NCBI GenBank assembly: GCA_025056835.1
Contig: JANWVS010000064.1
Span: 1 to 8,375, forward strand
Origin: Gemmataceae bacterium
GTDB taxonomy: Bacteria > Planctomycetota > Planctomycetia > Gemmatales > Gemmataceae
Direction: 5' to 3'
DNA: 8,375 nt
Shown one piece after another: positions 7,395 through 8,375 of this stretch. The notes under the pieces were generated by a model. It was not told the DNA's origin. It made no database searches and saw only the letters and a list, made by a program, of their open reading frames with translations. A program made the translations under genes and the position numbers. The stretch's first letter is position 1. Every line of letters starts with the position of its first letter.

Positions 7395-7644
7395 CCGGGG
7401 CCGGCGTCACGACATGGACCCGGCGTGCGCCATGTTGGAATTCGACGATCCCGTCGGCCAGCGCAAACAGGGTGTAATCGCGGCCCATGCCGACGTTGCG
7501 GCCGGGATGGAATTTGGTGCCGCGTTGCCGCACAATGATGTTGCCGGCGCGCACCACCTGGCCGCCGAACACTTTGACGCCCAAGCGCTTGGCGTGAGAA
7601 TCGCGGCCGTTCTTGCTTGAACCTTGACCTTTCTTGTGAGCCAT
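7381..7644 (-). CDS. rpmA: 50S ribosomal protein L27
   Basis: This 87-residue protein is L27, a late-assembling protein of the large ribosomal subunit whose N-terminal arm reaches toward the peptidyl transferase centre. [16 protein letters not shown] at 1-16 matches the conserved arm, followed by [11 protein letters not shown] and [31 protein letters not shown] spread over 18-63. Length is normal for the family. The start is the canonical MAHKK, so there is no cleavable N-terminal extension of the Firmicutes type. The gene normally follows rplU (L21), but here a gene of unknown function lies 15 nt upstream. It ends with TAA at 7383-7381 inside the last codons of the convergent LolA-like gene. 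Confidence 0.98.
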   Translation of the reverse strand: MAHKKGQGSSKNGRDSHAKRLGVKVFGGQVVRAGNIIVRQRGTKFHPGRNVGMGRDYTLFALADGIVEFQHGARRVHVVTPAPVTAD

Positions 7645-7651
7645 GGTCCTG

Positions 7652-7658
7652 CTCTCCC
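7652..7658 (-). promoter_or_regulatory. rpmA: Shine-Dalgarno of rpmA
   Basis: Read on the minus strand, GGGAGAG lies in the 15-nt gap between the upstream gene and rpmA. Its GGGAG core is 9 nt from the ATG. The tight spacing points to a shared transcript with the upstream gene. Confidence 0.6.
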
Positions 7659-7659
7659 G

Positions 7660-8375
7660 CTATGGTTGCTTCGCTGCCGGCGCCTTTATCGGCGCCGGCT
7701 TCGTGTCGATGTCGAGCGACAGGGCTTTTCCCGTCCGGCTTTCCGCCCGATAGACCCATTCCGCCGGGGCCTTGAACTTGATGTCGCGAGCGTCGACCGA
7801 AAAACGCTCGCCGTGACGCTCGAAATTCAATTGCAGTGTTTTATAGCGACGGATCGGCGGAAGACCAGGAGCCGGCGGATCGACGATGACCGTGCCATTG
7901 GATAGCCCACGCACGAAGATGCTGAACTGCGTGCATTCGCTCAAGTCCTTGACACCGGATTTTACTCCCTTGGCATCGGCGGGCGAGCCGTCCCAGATGG
8001 CTACGCCGGTCACTGCCTTGGGATAGGCCACGTCGGCCGGCTGCGACAGCGGGATCTTCGTCAAACCAATCGTGACCGTGTTCTTGATGTCTTGCACGCC
8101 GGCGGGATCTTCCAACTTACGAATTTCCGCTTCGACGGTCGGTAGGACTTCGTCCAAATACACGCCGGGCGGATCAAGGGTCACCAACTCAAAGACCGGA
8201 TTGAAGTCGCGCGGCGCTCCCGTGCGGTTGATGACTTGATACCACATGTACCAGCAAATGCGCGTTCCGCGCCCAGGCACATTGACCTTGATCAACCGCG
8301 GATCCTTGAAGCGGAAGTCCAGGACCCATACGCCGGATTTCTGATCGATTTTCGTGGGAGCGGCCTTGACCTCCC
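7660..8375 (-). CDS. Conserved-looking protein of unknown function, C-terminal part (5' end outside window)
   Basis: The frame is open from the right edge of the window to a TAG at 7662-7660, giving about 237 visible residues. The TTG at 8295 could be read as a start, but coding sequence continues without a stop upstream through GVWVLDFRFKDPRL, so the true start lies beyond 8375. Visible marks are an aromatic block ICWYMWYQVINRTG, an acidic stretch YLDEVLPTVEAEIRKLEDP, TGVAIWDG, FSIFVRGLSNGT, LQLNFERHGERF and AEWVYRAE. A Lys/Pro/Ala-rich tail, KPAPIKAPAAKQP, ends the protein. The mix of beta strands and aromatic motifs resembles hypothetical proteins I associate with planctomycetes, probably exported, but the signal peptide would be off-window. 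I cannot assign a function. It runs into rpmA with a 15-nt gap and is probably co-transcribed with it. Confidence 0.8.
   Translation of the reverse strand, partial: EVKAAPTKIDQKSGVWVLDFRFKDPRLIKVNVPGRGTRICWYMWYQVINRTGAPRDFNPVFELVTLDPPGVYLDEVLPTVEAEIRKLEDPAGVQDIKNTVTIGLTKIPLSQPADVAYPKAVTGVAIWDGSPADAKGVKSGVKDLSECTQFSIFVRGLSNGTVIVDPPAPGLPPIRRYKTLQLNFERHGERFSVDARDIKFKAPAEWVYRAESRTGKALSLDIDTKPAPIKAPAAKQP

Noticed and set aside
8293..8295. TTG as the start of the minus-strand gene of unknown function
   Set aside because: Coherent coding sequence (WVLDFRFKDPRL) continues in frame upstream to the window edge, so the gene is partial.

Overview
The window comes from a high-GC bacterial chromosome, most likely a planctomycete. 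This rests on the gene layout (MoxR ATPase, DUF58 protein, BatA-like membrane protein and a large vWA/GATase-like membrane protein in a row), on the style of the secreted and membrane proteins, and on a partial minus-strand gene that resembles hypothetical proteins I associate with Planctomycetota. No rRNA, tRNA, CRISPR array, insertion sequence or phage gene is visible.

Plus strand, 1-6528: four co-directional genes with short gaps (95, 64-67 and 31 nt) look like one operon whose start lies left of the window. They are the C-terminal half of a MoxR-type AAA+ ATPase, a DUF58/vWA protein, an 849-residue BatA-like membrane protein, and a 780-residue membrane protein with a vWA domain and a GATase-like fold lacking the nucleophilic Cys. 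By analogy with MoxR/Bat systems, the ATPase probably remodels or activates a complex built by the cytosolic DUF58 protein and the two membrane-anchored vWA proteins. The exact substrate cannot be read from the sequence. Two of the three vWA domains keep an intact DxSxS metal site. The middle one reads DTGPT and also carries a long predicted helical insert.

Plus strand, 6529-7394: a roughly 100-nt gap holds a strong inverted repeat that could end the operon. It is followed by a gene with a good ribosome binding site for an exported LolA-like (outer-membrane lipoprotein-sorting-like) protein.

Minus strand, 7381-8375: rpmA (ribosomal protein L27) converges on the LolA-like gene and overlaps its 3' end by 14 bp. 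Upstream of rpmA, 15 nt away and probably co-transcribed, is the 3' part of a conserved-looking gene of unknown function. The usual rpmA partner rplU (L21) is not next to it.

I see no clearly new system. The points most worth a second look are the degenerate metal site and inserted helical region in the BatA-like protein, stem-loops in three of the four plus-strand gaps (one may bring a distant Shine-Dalgarno close to its start codon), the overlapping convergent 3' ends, and rpmA separated from rplU.
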